Positions 6,488-14,427 of a DNA stretch of 17,673 nt are shown here, piece by piece; positions within the stretch are counted from its first letter, which is position 1; every line of letters begins with the position of its first letter. Below the pieces are notes generated by a model that saw only the letters and a program-made list of their open reading frames with translations, had not been told where the DNA came from and searched no databases. The DNA lies in assembly GCA_002402575.1 (NCBI GenBank), contig DHGD01000016.1:1-17673 (forward strand), read 5' to 3'. The position numbers and the translations under genes were made by a program. Origin of the DNA: Syntrophomonas sp. UBA4807. GTDB taxonomy: Bacteria; Bacillota; Syntrophomonadia; Syntrophomonadales; Syntrophomonadaceae.

Positions 6488-8197
6488 CTAAACCTTGAAA
6501 TAGGCGATGGCGTTCTGTAAATCGGATACCATGCGGTTCAAGGCATTGACCGATTGTTTGAACCGGTTGATCTCCTCCATCTGTTTGCTGGCCAGCTGCG
6601 ACATGCCCTGCACTATCTTGGTGTTGCTCTGTGCGGCTTCGGCGGTGTTGTCCACCGATTTGATAGCTATGTCTGCGCCGGCCGCCATCTGCTGGCCGGC
6701 GCTGGACACTTCTTCGATCTGGGTGCGCACCTGGTTGACGGCGGCGATTATATAATGGAAAGCATCTCCGGCGAGGGAAATGACCTCTGTGCCTCTGGCC
6801 ACCTCTTGGGTGCCTTCCTTCATAGCTTCAACCGCTTTGTCAGATTCATTCTGAATCTCCCGAATCAGCTGGGCGATGCGCTGAGCGGCCTCGCCAGATT
6901 CTTCGGCCAGCTTACGCACCTCGTCGGCCACCACCGCGAAGCCCCGTCCCATTTCTCCTGCCCGGGCCGCTTCGATGGCGGCGTTTAAAGCCAGAAGGTT
7001 GGTCTGACTGGCAATGTTGGTGATCAAGTCCACGATCTGCCCAATCTCCAGTGACTTGCTTCCCAGAGCTTCGATAATAGAAGCGGTATAATCGGTGTTG
7101 TCGCTGATAATCTGAATCTGTTTGACTGCCTGCTTGATCTGACGTTCCCCTTCTTCAGCCTTCTTGGCGGTCGCTGACACCGAGCTGGCCACTTCCTGCG
7201 CACTGGCCGCCACCTGCTGGATTCCTACCGCCATTTCCCCGATGGTATCGCGGGAGCTATGCGACAATTGGGCCTGTTCAGAGGCAGAACTCATCAGGGC
7301 TTCGGCCTGAGTGCTCATATTGCTCATTAAGGCGGCGCTGGTATCGGATAATGCTCCCACCTGGGCGCTGGATTTGCTTACATTGGCGGCCAGGCGGCTG
7401 GTTTTGCCGATCAGGTCGGAGATCTTCTCCAACATATCATTGAACATAGCGGCCAAAACCCCGGGCTCGTCCTTGGCGTCAACAGGGATGCGCTCAGTCA
7501 GGTCGCCCTGACTGGCTTTCTCCACTGATGCGCTGATTCGTCTTAAAGGCGCGTAAACCGTATAGGCAAGCAGGAAGGCAGCCAGAAATCCTAAGATAAT
7601 ACCAATTCCGGAATAAGTGATCATGGCCAGGCGGAAGTTGCTTACGGCTTCCTCATAGGGTGTGGCTGGGACTCCGACATACCAGATGCCGATAGTCTTG
7701 CCGGCGGCGTCCTTGATGGGTTCATAAGCAGCTTCGTTCCATACTCCCACTACTTCAGCCCGGCCAATATAGGGCTGGCCTTGGGTTAAGACCACCTGTC
7801 CCACCTCTTCGGAGATCTTGGTGTTTATGGCTCTTTGCCCTTCTTTCATCACGTTGGTTGACACTCTGGTGTCGCCTTTGAAAATAGTGCAGGTGTCGCC
7901 GGTCAGATTGCCGATACGGTCCACCGCTTCATAATTTTCTTCCATCAAAACTGAACCTTTATACAACCGCCCGTTTATAATCTGCCATTGTCCCGGATAT
8001 CTCTCCTCCAGAATCTGCCCGCCCATGGCCAGGTCAGACCGCAGCTTCTGCTGCGCGGCCATCAATATCTTCTCGGACATAACACCAGTGGAATAATAGC
8101 ACATGATTCCGGTTACCGCAGCTAAGACCAGGGTAAAGGCCGCCACCAGGCGCACCCTAATGCTAATCTTGCGCAAGCAGCGTTCAATAAGCTCCAT
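6488..8197 (-). CDS. Methyl-accepting chemotaxis protein with single Cache sensor
   Basis: A 569-residue transmembrane chemoreceptor. The first membrane helix is at about 16-36. The extracellular part (about 40-187) resembles the single Cache type 3 fold, ending in 'GKTIGIWYVGVPATPY'. The second helix is at 190-213, and HAMP follows at about 214-266 (vYaPLRRIsaSVekASqGDLTERIp). The long cytoplasmic coiled coil has the conserved signalling tip 'IVDLITNIASQTNLLALNA' and 'EAARAGEMGRGFAVVADEVRKLA' (388-430). It should send ligand occupancy to the flagellar motor through CheW/CheA. No C-terminal CheR-tethering pentapeptide is seen. A sigma-D-type promoter precedes it at 8253-8279, so it is probably expressed with the motility regulon. 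The ligand is unknown. Confidence 0.95.
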   Translation of the reverse strand: MELIERCLRKISIRVRLVAAFTLVLAAVTGIMCYYSTGVMSEKILMAAQQKLRSDLAMGGQILEERYPGQWQIINGRLYKGSVLMEENYEAVDRIGNLTGDTCTIFKGDTRVSTNVMKEGQRAINTKISEEVGQVVLTQGQPYIGRAEVVGVWNEAAYEPIKDAAGKTIGIWYVGVPATPYEEAVSNFRLAMITYSGIGIILGFLAAFLLAYTVYAPLRRISASVEKASQGDLTERIPVDAKDEPGVLAAMFNDMLEKISDLIGKTSRLAANVSKSSAQVGALSDTSAALMSNMSTQAEALMSSASEQAQLSHSSRDTIGEMAVGIQQVAASAQEVASSVSATAKKAEEGERQIKQAVKQIQIISDNTDYTASIIEALGSKSLEIGQIVDLITNIASQTNLLALNAAIEAARAGEMGRGFAVVADEVRKLAEESGEAAQRIAQLIREIQNESDKAVEAMKEGTQEVARGTEVISLAGDAFHYIIAAVNQVRTQIEEVSSAGQQMAAGADIAIKSVDNTAEAAQSNTKIVQGMSQLASKQMEEINRFKQSVNALNRMVSDLQNAIAYFKV

Positions 8198-8252
8198 TCT
8201 CCCATCCCTTTCCGTTTAGATAAAACAGCTCGTACTATCTTCTCGCTATAAA

Positions 8253-8279
8253 TTATCGACTAATACCTGAAAATCATTA
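8253..8279 (-). promoter_or_regulatory. Sigma-D (sigma-28) type promoter for the chemoreceptor
   Basis: On the minus strand TAAT (8279-8276), a 15-nt spacer and GTCGATAA (8260-8253) match the flagellar sigma consensus TAAA-N15-GCCGATAA at 3 of 4 and 7 of 8 positions. Transcription would start about 48 nt before the chemoreceptor ATG. The -35 element overlaps the stop codon of the lipoprotein gene. Confidence 0.75.
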
Positions 8280-8606
8280 AGTCGCATCTTCATCTCCAGC
8301 AGGGATTATCTCCATATGGGTGACGCGCTGATAGTTAAAACTACCCACCACATGGCCCTGCAGGTCGTAAATGTAGGACAGCGAGGAGCCGCCCGAATAC
8401 AGCTTGCCGCTCTGTTCCAGACCCAGTTCATAGACGTAGCCATCTACGGTATCACCGCGATCAAAGTGGATGCGCACCTTGATTAAAGCGGGCTCAGGGT
8501 TAAGGTCCTTTTTGATTAACTGCTGCAGGTTGAAACTCTGACAGCCGCTAATGAGCAGCACGGTGATAACAACGCTCAACAGCACAATCAGGCGGCCTTT
8601 TTTCAT
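8277..8606 (-). CDS. Small predicted lipoprotein, translationally coupled to the Lon-like protease
   Basis: This 109-residue protein starts with a lipoprotein signal peptide: MKK, a hydrophobic core, and lipobox LISGC with Cys22 as the lipidation site. The mature part of about 88 residues is soluble and beta-rich ('KVRIHFDRGDTVDGYVYEL...SYIYDLQGHVVGSFNYQRVTHMEII') and may be a small beta-barrel or SH3-like fold. I do not recognise its family. The start is ATG at 8606, which overlaps the protease stop in ATGA (8606-8603) behind AAGGAG. The longer reading frame to 8690 runs through the protease and has no signal peptide at its start, so it is rejected. The overlap implies shared expression with the protease. 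Confidence 0.8.
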   Translation of the reverse strand: MKKGRLIVLLSVVITVLLISGCQSFNLQQLIKKDLNPEPALIKVRIHFDRGDTVDGYVYELGLEQSGKLYSGGSSLSYIYDLQGHVVGSFNYQRVTHMEIIPAGDEDAT

Positions 8607-11050
8607 TGCTTGTCTCTCCTTATCCGTCGCGGCCTTCGCCAGACAGCCGAAGGCCCTTCCCCAGCCGCCTGCCTGCGGCGTTCCATCCATTTTTGGAGCT
8701 TCTCATTGACCAAATCATGAACTGAGCCGGGGGTGAAATGCCCCTTGTCATCGCGCTTGCCTGCCTCTCTTCCGGTCAATATCTCCAGGCCCTGATCAAT
8801 GTGGTCAACCGCCCAGATACTGAAGCGGCGCTTCTTGACTGCTTCCACCACGGCTTCATCCAGCATCAAAGAACTCACGTTCTGTCCAGGGATGATGACC
8901 CCCTGCTTGCCGTTAAGGCCTTTTTCCTGACAGGTCTTGAAAAAGCCTTCGATCTTCTCGTTTACCCCGCCTACCGGCTGCACCTCGCCGTTCTGGTTTA
9001 CCGATCCCGTCACCGCTATGCCCTGATAAATAGGAATATCCGCCAGGCTGGACAAAAGCGCATACAATTCCGCACTGGAAGCACTGTCACCCTCCACTCC
9101 GGAATAGCTCTGTTCAAAAGTCAGGCTGGCCGACAGGGCCAGGGGTTTATCCTGGGCGTACTGTGCTCCCATGTAGCCGCTTAAAGTCAATACCCCCTTA
9201 CTGTGTATGGTGCCGCTCATGCGAATCTCGCGCTCGATGTTGACTACGCCCTTCTCGCCCATAAAGGTTTTGGCGGTAATGCGCACTGGCTTGCCGAAAT
9301 AGTGTTCGCCGGTCTGGTAGACTGCCAAACCGTTGAGCTCTCCTACCCTTTCCTGATCCACGTTGATGATCAGAGTGTTACGGTTGATCAGTTCTTGCAG
9401 ATGCTCTTCGGCCATGGCGCTACGCCGCTTTTTACTCTTCACCGCCTGGCTGACATGCCGTGCAGTGACCAGAGGGGCTTTTTCCAGTTGGGCCCAGTGA
9501 TGCGCCTCATAAACCACTTCTACCAGTTTGTTGAAAAGGGTGGTCATTTTTTCCTGGTCTTCCGCCATGCGGGTGCTGTAGTCCACCACCCCAGCCACCG
9601 CATCGGGGGTAAAATGCAGCAGTTGTTCGCGCTGGCATACCGATGCAACAAGCTGAGCGCATTGTTTTATATGAACCCGGCTCTTATCCATCTCCACATC
9701 GAAATCGGCGCGGATTTTGAACAATTTGCGAAACTCCTCGTCGAAAGCGTATAAGGCGTGATAATACCAGGGATCGCCGATTAAAACCACTTTGATATCC
9801 ACCGGGATGGGCTGGGGCTGCAGTGTCTCGGTGTTGGTGAAGCCTAGCACGCGTCCAATATTCTCAACTTTAATCTCACGGTTTTTGAGCACTTTTTTGA
9901 GGCAGTCCCAAACATAGTAGTTCTTTAATATATCATTGATATGCAAGACCAGGTAGCCGCCATTGGCTTTGTGTATAGAACCGGATTTGATCTTGGTAAA
10001 ATCGGTGGCCAAAATTCCAAATTCGCCCTCATACTCGATCTGCCCGAACAGGTTGGCATAGGTGGGGTTGGACTCGAATATCACCGGGGCATGGGTCAGT
10101 GCCTCATTGTCTACTAAAAGATTGACCTGATACTTGCGCAGCGAGGAGCGCCGGTCGATATGGCGGAAGAACATCATGGGGCCGCTCTCCTCGCTCTTGA
10201 TGAACCCTTCGCTATTGTCGATTAAATCCTGGCGCATGTCCTCAAGATAGGTGACGATGTCCGGGTAATCACGGTATTTTCCCAGGAGGCTGGTGAAGCC
10301 GGGCTCGGTCACCGTGCGGGTGGTCTCGAACTCCAGATTTTTGATCTTCTCACGGATAACCTTCTCGGCTTCTTTGTATTTGCGCACCGTTTCATTGAGC
10401 CTCTCCTGAATGATGGTGCCGGTGCGCATAATTTCTACCCGCTGCTGTTCGCTCATGGCCAGGTATTCTTCCTGTGTGACCACCTCACCGTTGGCATTGA
10501 TGGGGGTGGTGTTGATGCCATTTGGAGTGCGGGAGATTGTGAAGCCGTGGCGGCGGGCTTCTTCATCTAATTCCAGGTACATCTTGTTGGTTTCTTCCAG
10601 GAAGGCGTTTAGGATACTGTTCTTTTTGCTTTCATAGTCTTCTCCCTCGAAGGCTTTAACGATGCTTTTTACGATGGTGTCTATGCTGGCAGTTATGTCT
10701 TGCTTAAACAGCTTGCCCTGCCCGGCAGGCAGTTTCACCGCCACTGGAGCGTCGGTGTCGCGAAAATTATGGACATAACACCAATCGGGTGGAACCGCCC
10801 GGCGACTGGCGCGGTCCTCTAGCATCTCCCGGGCCAAACTGCTCTTGCCAGTGCCAAACGGCCCGGCCAGGTAAATGTTATAGCCTTGATTATTCATGTC
10901 CAGGCCAAGGGTCAACGCCTCAACCGCCCGGTCCTGGCCAATAATGCCCCTTAAAGGCTGCAGTTCCGCGGTGCTTTGAAAGCGGAACCAGGCCGGATTG
11001 CAATCTTTGCGCAGCTGTTTGACTTTTAACCTGTACTGGTTGGTGTTCAA
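8603..11050 (-). CDS. Lon-like ATP-dependent protease (AAA_32 / S16 family)
   Basis: An 815-residue AAA+ protease without a classical Lon N-domain or membrane helix. Walker A is GPFGTGKS (63-70). A long charged helical insertion covers about 110-280, and the rest of the ATPase module, including 'GGYLVLH' near 364-370, extends to about 450, followed by a helical lid to about 545. The C-terminal S16 protease domain (about 560-765) has the catalytic dyad Ser656 in EGDSASS and Lys699 in GGVNEKIEG. This arrangement is the AAA_32 'Lon-like' type, distinct from LonA and from the sporulation LonB. It probably degrades misfolded or regulatory proteins. The start is TTG at 11050, supported by GGAGGG 6 nt upstream. 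Its end overlaps the lipoprotein gene by 4 nt. The tail (785-815) is rich in Arg. Confidence 0.93.
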   Translation of the reverse strand: MNTNQYRLKVKQLRKDCNPAWFRFQSTAELQPLRGIIGQDRAVEALTLGLDMNNQGYNIYLAGPFGTGKSSLAREMLEDRASRRAVPPDWCYVHNFRDTDAPVAVKLPAGQGKLFKQDITASIDTIVKSIVKAFEGEDYESKKNSILNAFLEETNKMYLELDEEARRHGFTISRTPNGINTTPINANGEVVTQEEYLAMSEQQRVEIMRTGTIIQERLNETVRKYKEAEKVIREKIKNLEFETTRTVTEPGFTSLLGKYRDYPDIVTYLEDMRQDLIDNSEGFIKSEESGPMMFFRHIDRRSSLRKYQVNLLVDNEALTHAPVIFESNPTYANLFGQIEYEGEFGILATDFTKIKSGSIHKANGGYLVLHINDILKNYYVWDCLKKVLKNREIKVENIGRVLGFTNTETLQPQPIPVDIKVVLIGDPWYYHALYAFDEEFRKLFKIRADFDVEMDKSRVHIKQCAQLVASVCQREQLLHFTPDAVAGVVDYSTRMAEDQEKMTTLFNKLVEVVYEAHHWAQLEKAPLVTARHVSQAVKSKKRRSAMAEEHLQELINRNTLIINVDQERVGELNGLAVYQTGEHYFGKPVRITAKTFMGEKGVVNIEREIRMSGTIHSKGVLTLSGYMGAQYAQDKPLALSASLTFEQSYSGVEGDSASSAELYALLSSLADIPIYQGIAVTGSVNQNGEVQPVGGVNEKIEGFFKTCQEKGLNGKQGVIIPGQNVSSLMLDEAVVEAVKKRRFSIWAVDHIDQGLEILTGREAGKRDDKGHFTPGSVHDLVNEKLQKWMERRRQAAGEGPSAVWRRPRRIRRDKQ

Positions 11051-11088
11051 TTAATTCCCTCCAATGAATCCGTCATTACTATATAAAA

Positions 11089-11922
11089 CTATATAAAATT
11101 ACAGCGGCTGCCCGCATCGATCTTGACCACGGCCGGGCCCAATTGCTGATACATTTGGGCGGCAGCATAAAATCCAGTGCAATGTCCGATCATGATGCGG
11201 TCGGGCCGGTTTTGGCCCAGGTAGGCAAGCGTAGCCTCTATGCGTCGCGGGGAGGCGTTGAGCAGGTGGGCGCCGCCGACGTAAGCCTGGATATGCTCCT
11301 TCCCGGTGATCTCCCGGGCGTAGTTTAAAGTGTTGACCATACCCGCGTGTGCACAGCCACTCACTATGATTAGCCCCTGAGGGTGGTCTATTACCAGGGC
11401 CATGTCATCCTCGATGGGATCTTCTAGCAGGCCTTGTTCGGTTTCCGCCACAAAGCGCCCCCCCGAATCCTCGAATGCGGTTTGGCGGGGAATGGCGCCG
11501 GTAACGTATATGCCCGGACGAATCTGCTGCGGTCCGGCAGTGAAGCGAAACCGGGCTCCAGCGTCGACAGCCTGAGTCTCTGAGAAGGGCGCCCCCACTT
11601 CCAGCTTCTGCCCTCCCGCTCCCAGGGAATAGCGTTTCACAAATATGCCCGGATGAGCTGTTACCGGGCGGGGTCCGATTTTCGCCAGCAGGGCGGGCAA
11701 AGCCCCGATATGATCATAGTGGCCGTGGCTTATAATTATCTCGGCGATCTCTTTTAACGGCACTCTTAGCTGATGGCTGTTTTTGAATAGCGCTTCGCGA
11801 TAACCAGTGTCAAACAACAACGAATAGCCATCCACCGTCAACAGCGCTGAAAAGCCCCACTCACCGGCCAATGCTGCTGCCGAAGCGGTGTTTTCCACCA
11901 GTATGGTCATCTCAACCTTCAC
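11089..11922 (-). CDS. Metallo-beta-lactamase-fold hydrolase, COG1237 type
   Basis: A 277-residue cytoplasmic enzyme with the metal-binding motif HGHYDH (His66, His68, Asp70, His71) after 'LLFDTGY'. Further likely ligands are His192 in SGCAHAGMVN and His247 in IGHCTG; GGAHL (217-221) is also typical. This set belongs to the COG1237 group, which includes enzymes annotated as dihydropterin/ribofuranosylaminobenzene phosphate synthase-like and is poorly characterised. The frame opens with GTG at 11922; ATG at 11910 (residue 5) is an alternative, with AAGG upstream. It lies 38 bp before the Lon-like protease and is probably cotranscribed with it. Confidence 0.85.
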   Translation of the reverse strand: MKVEMTILVENTASAAALAGEWGFSALLTVDGYSLLFDTGYREALFKNSHQLRVPLKEIAEIIISHGHYDHIGALPALLAKIGPRPVTAHPGIFVKRYSLGAGGQKLEVGAPFSETQAVDAGARFRFTAGPQQIRPGIYVTGAIPRQTAFEDSGGRFVAETEQGLLEDPIEDDMALVIDHPQGLIIVSGCAHAGMVNTLNYAREITGKEHIQAYVGGAHLLNASPRRIEATLAYLGQNRPDRIMIGHCTGFYAAAQMYQQLGPAVVKIDAGSRCNFI

Positions 11923-12085
11923 TGCCTCTGCCTCGCAATCTTAGTATTGTTATGGCTAATATTTATCTATTATACTGGTTAATTCCTGCCCATGTCTTGA
12001 GGTGGGAAAAAAATGTTCCGAACGATTAAGTCTAGAAAGACTACACCGGCTGTAATCTATAGTCCGCCAACGGTCTGGACAGCCT

Positions 12086-14152
12086 TTATCCGCTGCCTCC
12101 CGGGACGGCGACAGCCGGTCCGCTCCCATGTGAATCAGGGACAGCGGGTTGAGCAGCGGGGGGTTGGGCGGGGGATTGATCCTCGGGCGCTTCAGGCTGC
12201 TCCTCTTCGTCAGTTCCGCCCGGATTGAGCCAGTCGGGCAGGTCAGGCAGCTCGGGGAAGGAATACTGATGCCAGTAACAAATCTGGCCGGGCTCACTGT
12301 TGCCAATGAAAGCCATGGATACCGTGCGCGGGCATGATTCTGCCGCCACCAGGCCGCTGTCCATACAGATGTTGAGCCGTTTTATACCCGCCGGCACTGG
12401 AAAATCGGTAGGCTGGAAGGCAGCCGAGGCCTTTCCCATAAAGCCGGCCCATATGGGTCCGGCCAACACCCCGCCGGCCTGATTGACCTGGCGGTTATCA
12501 TCATAGCCCACCCACACCGCGCAGCACAGGTATGGGGTATAACCCACGAACCAGGCGTCCTTGAACTCATCGGTAGTGCCGGTTTTGCCCGCGCAGGGCC
12601 GGCCCACGGTGGCTTTGAGATGGGATCCGGTACCTCCGCTCTGCATCACCCCGGTGAGCATATCGGTCACTATATAGGCATTCTCGGCGGACACCGCCCG
12701 TTTCTGCTGCGGGCGGTGCTCCTCCAGCACCTTGCCGCCTGCGTTTTGCACCCGTACTATGGAGTAGGGGGTGCTATAGAGACCCTTATTGGCAAAGGCG
12801 GCATACCCTGCCGCCATCTGCAGGGGTGTGACTTCAGTCGAGCCCAGGGGCAGAGATAAGACCGGTTTAATATCGCTGAAGCCAAAATTCTGCGTGTAAC
12901 GGGCCACTCGGGCCGGTCCCAGGCGCTCATTGAGAGTTACCGCCACTACGTTGTCCGATTTCATCACCGCTTCTTTAAGAGTAAAATCGCGCCAGTGATA
13001 GGGTTCATCCCCGTAATCGGTGGGCTTATAGGGCGGGCTTCCCGCCACCGCGAACTCCACCTCTTTACATGGGATCATATCGGCCTCGGTCCAGCCCGAA
13101 GAGATGGCCAGAGAATACATAAAAGGCTTAAAAGTGGAGCCCGGCTGTCGTTTGGCAAACACCCGGTTATAGCTGGAGGAAGCGAAATCCCTGCCGCCCA
13201 CCAGCGCACGGATCTGCCCGCTGCCGACATCCAACGCCACCAGAGCGCTCTGCATACCTGCCGGGCGGTTTTTCAGACCATCACTTATAGCCCGCTCGGC
13301 GGTCCGCTGCATAGTCAGATCAAGGGTAGTATAAACCTTCATTCCCCCCTGGAACACCATTTTTTCACCATACTGTTCGATGAGATATTGCTTAATCATG
13401 GCCACGAAATAGGGGGCATCCCCGGAGCTGAATACCGCCCGTTTATATATCAGGGGAGTTTTGGCGATGTTTTTGCTTTCCGCAGCCGTAATGTAGCCTT
13501 CGGCCACCATGCGTTCCAAGACCACCGCTTGTCGCTCTTTGGCCCGCTGAGGATATTCATATGGATCGTAGCCGGAGGGATAATTAGGGAGTCCTGCCAA
13601 GAGAGCGGATTCCGCCACTGTTAGCTGATTAGCGCTCTTTCCGAAAAAGGTGCGTGAGGCCACTTCAATACCGGTGGCACCCTGGCCAAAATAGATGGAA
13701 TTGCAGTATAGTGCCAATATTTCGTCTTTGCTGTATCTGCGCTCCAGAATGGCAGTATACCAAAGTTCCTTTATCTTGCGGGTCAAAGTGCGCTCATTGG
13801 TCAGGTACAGCGTTTTAGCGGTCTGCTGGGTTATGGTGCTGCCCCCGGCCACTACCTGCCGGGCTTTGAGGTCGGCTATCAGAGCCCTAAGAATGCCTGC
13901 CATATCCACGCCGTGATGACGGTAGAAATTCTTGTCCTCTACCGCTATGATAGCCTTTTTAAAGGAATCAGGTATTTCATCGAAAGAGATCACAATCTGA
14001 TTCTCTTCACTCAAGCCTCTGATAACTTTGCCGTTGGCGTCATAGATAACGCTGGGCTGAGGCACCTGGAAAGTCGGCAGTTGCAGACTGAATCCGCTGC
14101 TGACGACCACAAAGATAAGGATATATATGCCCACGAGGCCTTTGCGCGGCAT
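12086..14152 (-). CDS. Class A penicillin-binding protein (transglycosylase/transpeptidase)
   Basis: A 688-residue bifunctional peptidoglycan synthase anchored by one N-terminal membrane helix (about 6-24). The GT51 glycosyltransferase domain (about 45-220) has catalytic Glu72 in AVEDKNFYRHHG, then GGSTITQQ and the 'RKIKELWYTAILE' block. The transpeptidase domain has SxxK at Ser339-Lys342 (GSTFK), SDN at 399-401 and KTGTT at 523-527. The C-terminus (about 640-688) is acidic and Pro/Ala/Gly-rich and probably disordered. All catalytic motifs are intact. It is close to PBP1A/2A-type proteins of Bacillota. The ATG at 14152 lies behind GGGGTGG, inside a 12-bp hairpin described separately. It is divergent from corA. 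Confidence 0.95.
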   Translation of the reverse strand: MPRKGLVGIYILIFVVVSSGFSLQLPTFQVPQPSVIYDANGKVIRGLSEENQIVISFDEIPDSFKKAIIAVEDKNFYRHHGVDMAGILRALIADLKARQVVAGGSTITQQTAKTLYLTNERTLTRKIKELWYTAILERRYSKDEILALYCNSIYFGQGATGIEVASRTFFGKSANQLTVAESALLAGLPNYPSGYDPYEYPQRAKERQAVVLERMVAEGYITAAESKNIAKTPLIYKRAVFSSGDAPYFVAMIKQYLIEQYGEKMVFQGGMKVYTTLDLTMQRTAERAISDGLKNRPAGMQSALVALDVGSGQIRALVGGRDFASSSYNRVFAKRQPGSTFKPFMYSLAISSGWTEADMIPCKEVEFAVAGSPPYKPTDYGDEPYHWRDFTLKEAVMKSDNVVAVTLNERLGPARVARYTQNFGFSDIKPVLSLPLGSTEVTPLQMAAGYAAFANKGLYSTPYSIVRVQNAGGKVLEEHRPQQKRAVSAENAYIVTDMLTGVMQSGGTGSHLKATVGRPCAGKTGTTDEFKDAWFVGYTPYLCCAVWVGYDDNRQVNQAGGVLAGPIWAGFMGKASAAFQPTDFPVPAGIKRLNICMDSGLVAAESCPRTVSMAFIGNSEPGQICYWHQYSFPELPDLPDWLNPGGTDEEEQPEAPEDQSPAQPPAAQPAVPDSHGSGPAVAVPGGSG

Positions 14153-14200
14153 GAAACCACCCCTTCTTAGTTAAAAATACCCATTTATGGGTGGTTTCAT
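14151..14200 (-). promoter_or_regulatory. Start-sequestering hairpin in the penicillin-binding protein leader
   Basis: ATGAAACCACCC (14151-14162) and GGGTGGTTTCAT (14189-14200) are perfect 12-bp inverted copies. In the minus-strand mRNA the right-hand arm contains the ribosome binding site GGGGTGG and most of the ATG. A shorter competing hairpin, ACCCA with TGGGT and a 4-nt loop, lies inside. The upstream arm also opens a 9-codon frame MKPPINGYF (minus strand from 14200). An operator for a dimeric repressor is an alternative reading. Confidence 0.6.
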
Positions 14201-14239
14201 TCCCTCCCCGAAGTGAATCCGGCCGGCATTGCTGAGCTA

Positions 14240-14268
14240 TTGACAAGCCTTGCCAAGAGGGTTATAAA
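14240..14268 (+). promoter_or_regulatory. Sigma-A promoter of the corA transcript
   Basis: TTGACA (14240-14245) and TATAAA (14263-14268) are separated by exactly 17 nt. Transcription should start near 14275, giving a leader of about 150 nt before corA. Confidence 0.85.
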
Positions 14269-14291
14269 TTAAAGGAATCTATAAAAGAAAA

Positions 14292-14420
14292 GGCGGTGGT
14301 GAAAACATGGAGCCCATACCATTACGAAAATCCTTTTCGCTGTTTGGTCAATATAATAGTGTATGGGGGATTATGAGCCGCTGCCGCTTCATGGTCATGT
14401 AATCCTCCGCCAAAAGGAGG
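14292..14420 (+). promoter_or_regulatory. Structured corA leader with anti-Shine-Dalgarno switch
   Basis: CCTCC (14404-14408) pairs with the corA ribosome binding site GGAGG (14416-14420) across a 7-nt loop. The same anti-Shine-Dalgarno, extended to CCTCCGCC (14404-14411), can instead pair with GGCGGTGG (14292-14299) at 7 of 8 positions, which would free GGAGG. GGCGGTGG contains the ribosome binding site of the leader ORF. Between them CCCATAC (14313-14319) pairs with GTATGGG (14361-14367) and encloses CGAAAA-TCC-TTTTCG (14325-14339). I see no M-box consensus. Confidence 0.6.
14307..14402 (+). CDS. Possible 31-residue regulatory leader peptide of corA
   Basis: The frame starts MEPIPLRKSFSLFG and ends in ...RCRFMVM with TAA at 14400-14402. 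Its ribosome binding site is GGTGG, 7 nt before the ATG. The stop codon lies one base before the anti-Shine-Dalgarno CCTCC, so a ribosome reaching the stop would cover it and open the corA ribosome binding site. The Glu-Pro-x-Pro start resembles the enterobacterial magnesium leader peptide MgtL, which as I recall begins MEPDP. Glu/Pro-rich starts destabilise translating ribosomes when magnesium is low. Coding is not proven, as the frame is short and its bases also form hairpins. Confidence 0.45.
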   Translation: MEPIPLRKSFSLFGQYNSVWGIMSRCRFMVM

Positions 14421-14427
14421 GTTGAAC

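Noticed and set aside
8607..8690. Longer N-terminus for the lipoprotein
   Set aside because: The extension overlaps the protease coding end out of frame and would bury the lipoprotein signal peptide 28 residues inside.
9203..9754. 183-codon plus-strand frame inside the Lon-like protease
   Set aside because: It is antisense to a well-conserved gene, has no ribosome binding site and no recognisable protein.
12013..12088. Terminator after the penicillin-binding protein
   Set aside because: Only a 6-bp stem (GGCTGT/ACAGCC) with a 25-nt loop and no adjacent T run; the T run farther on follows no stable stem.
14270..14427. M-box (ykoK) magnesium riboswitch before corA
   Set aside because: The leader is shorter than an M-box, and I cannot find its conserved blocks or a terminator; the visible signals are a leader ORF and an anti-Shine-Dalgarno.
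14422..14427. TTG start two codons upstream of the corA ATG
   Set aside because: Only 1 nt separates it from GGAGG; ATG at 14428 has 7 nt.
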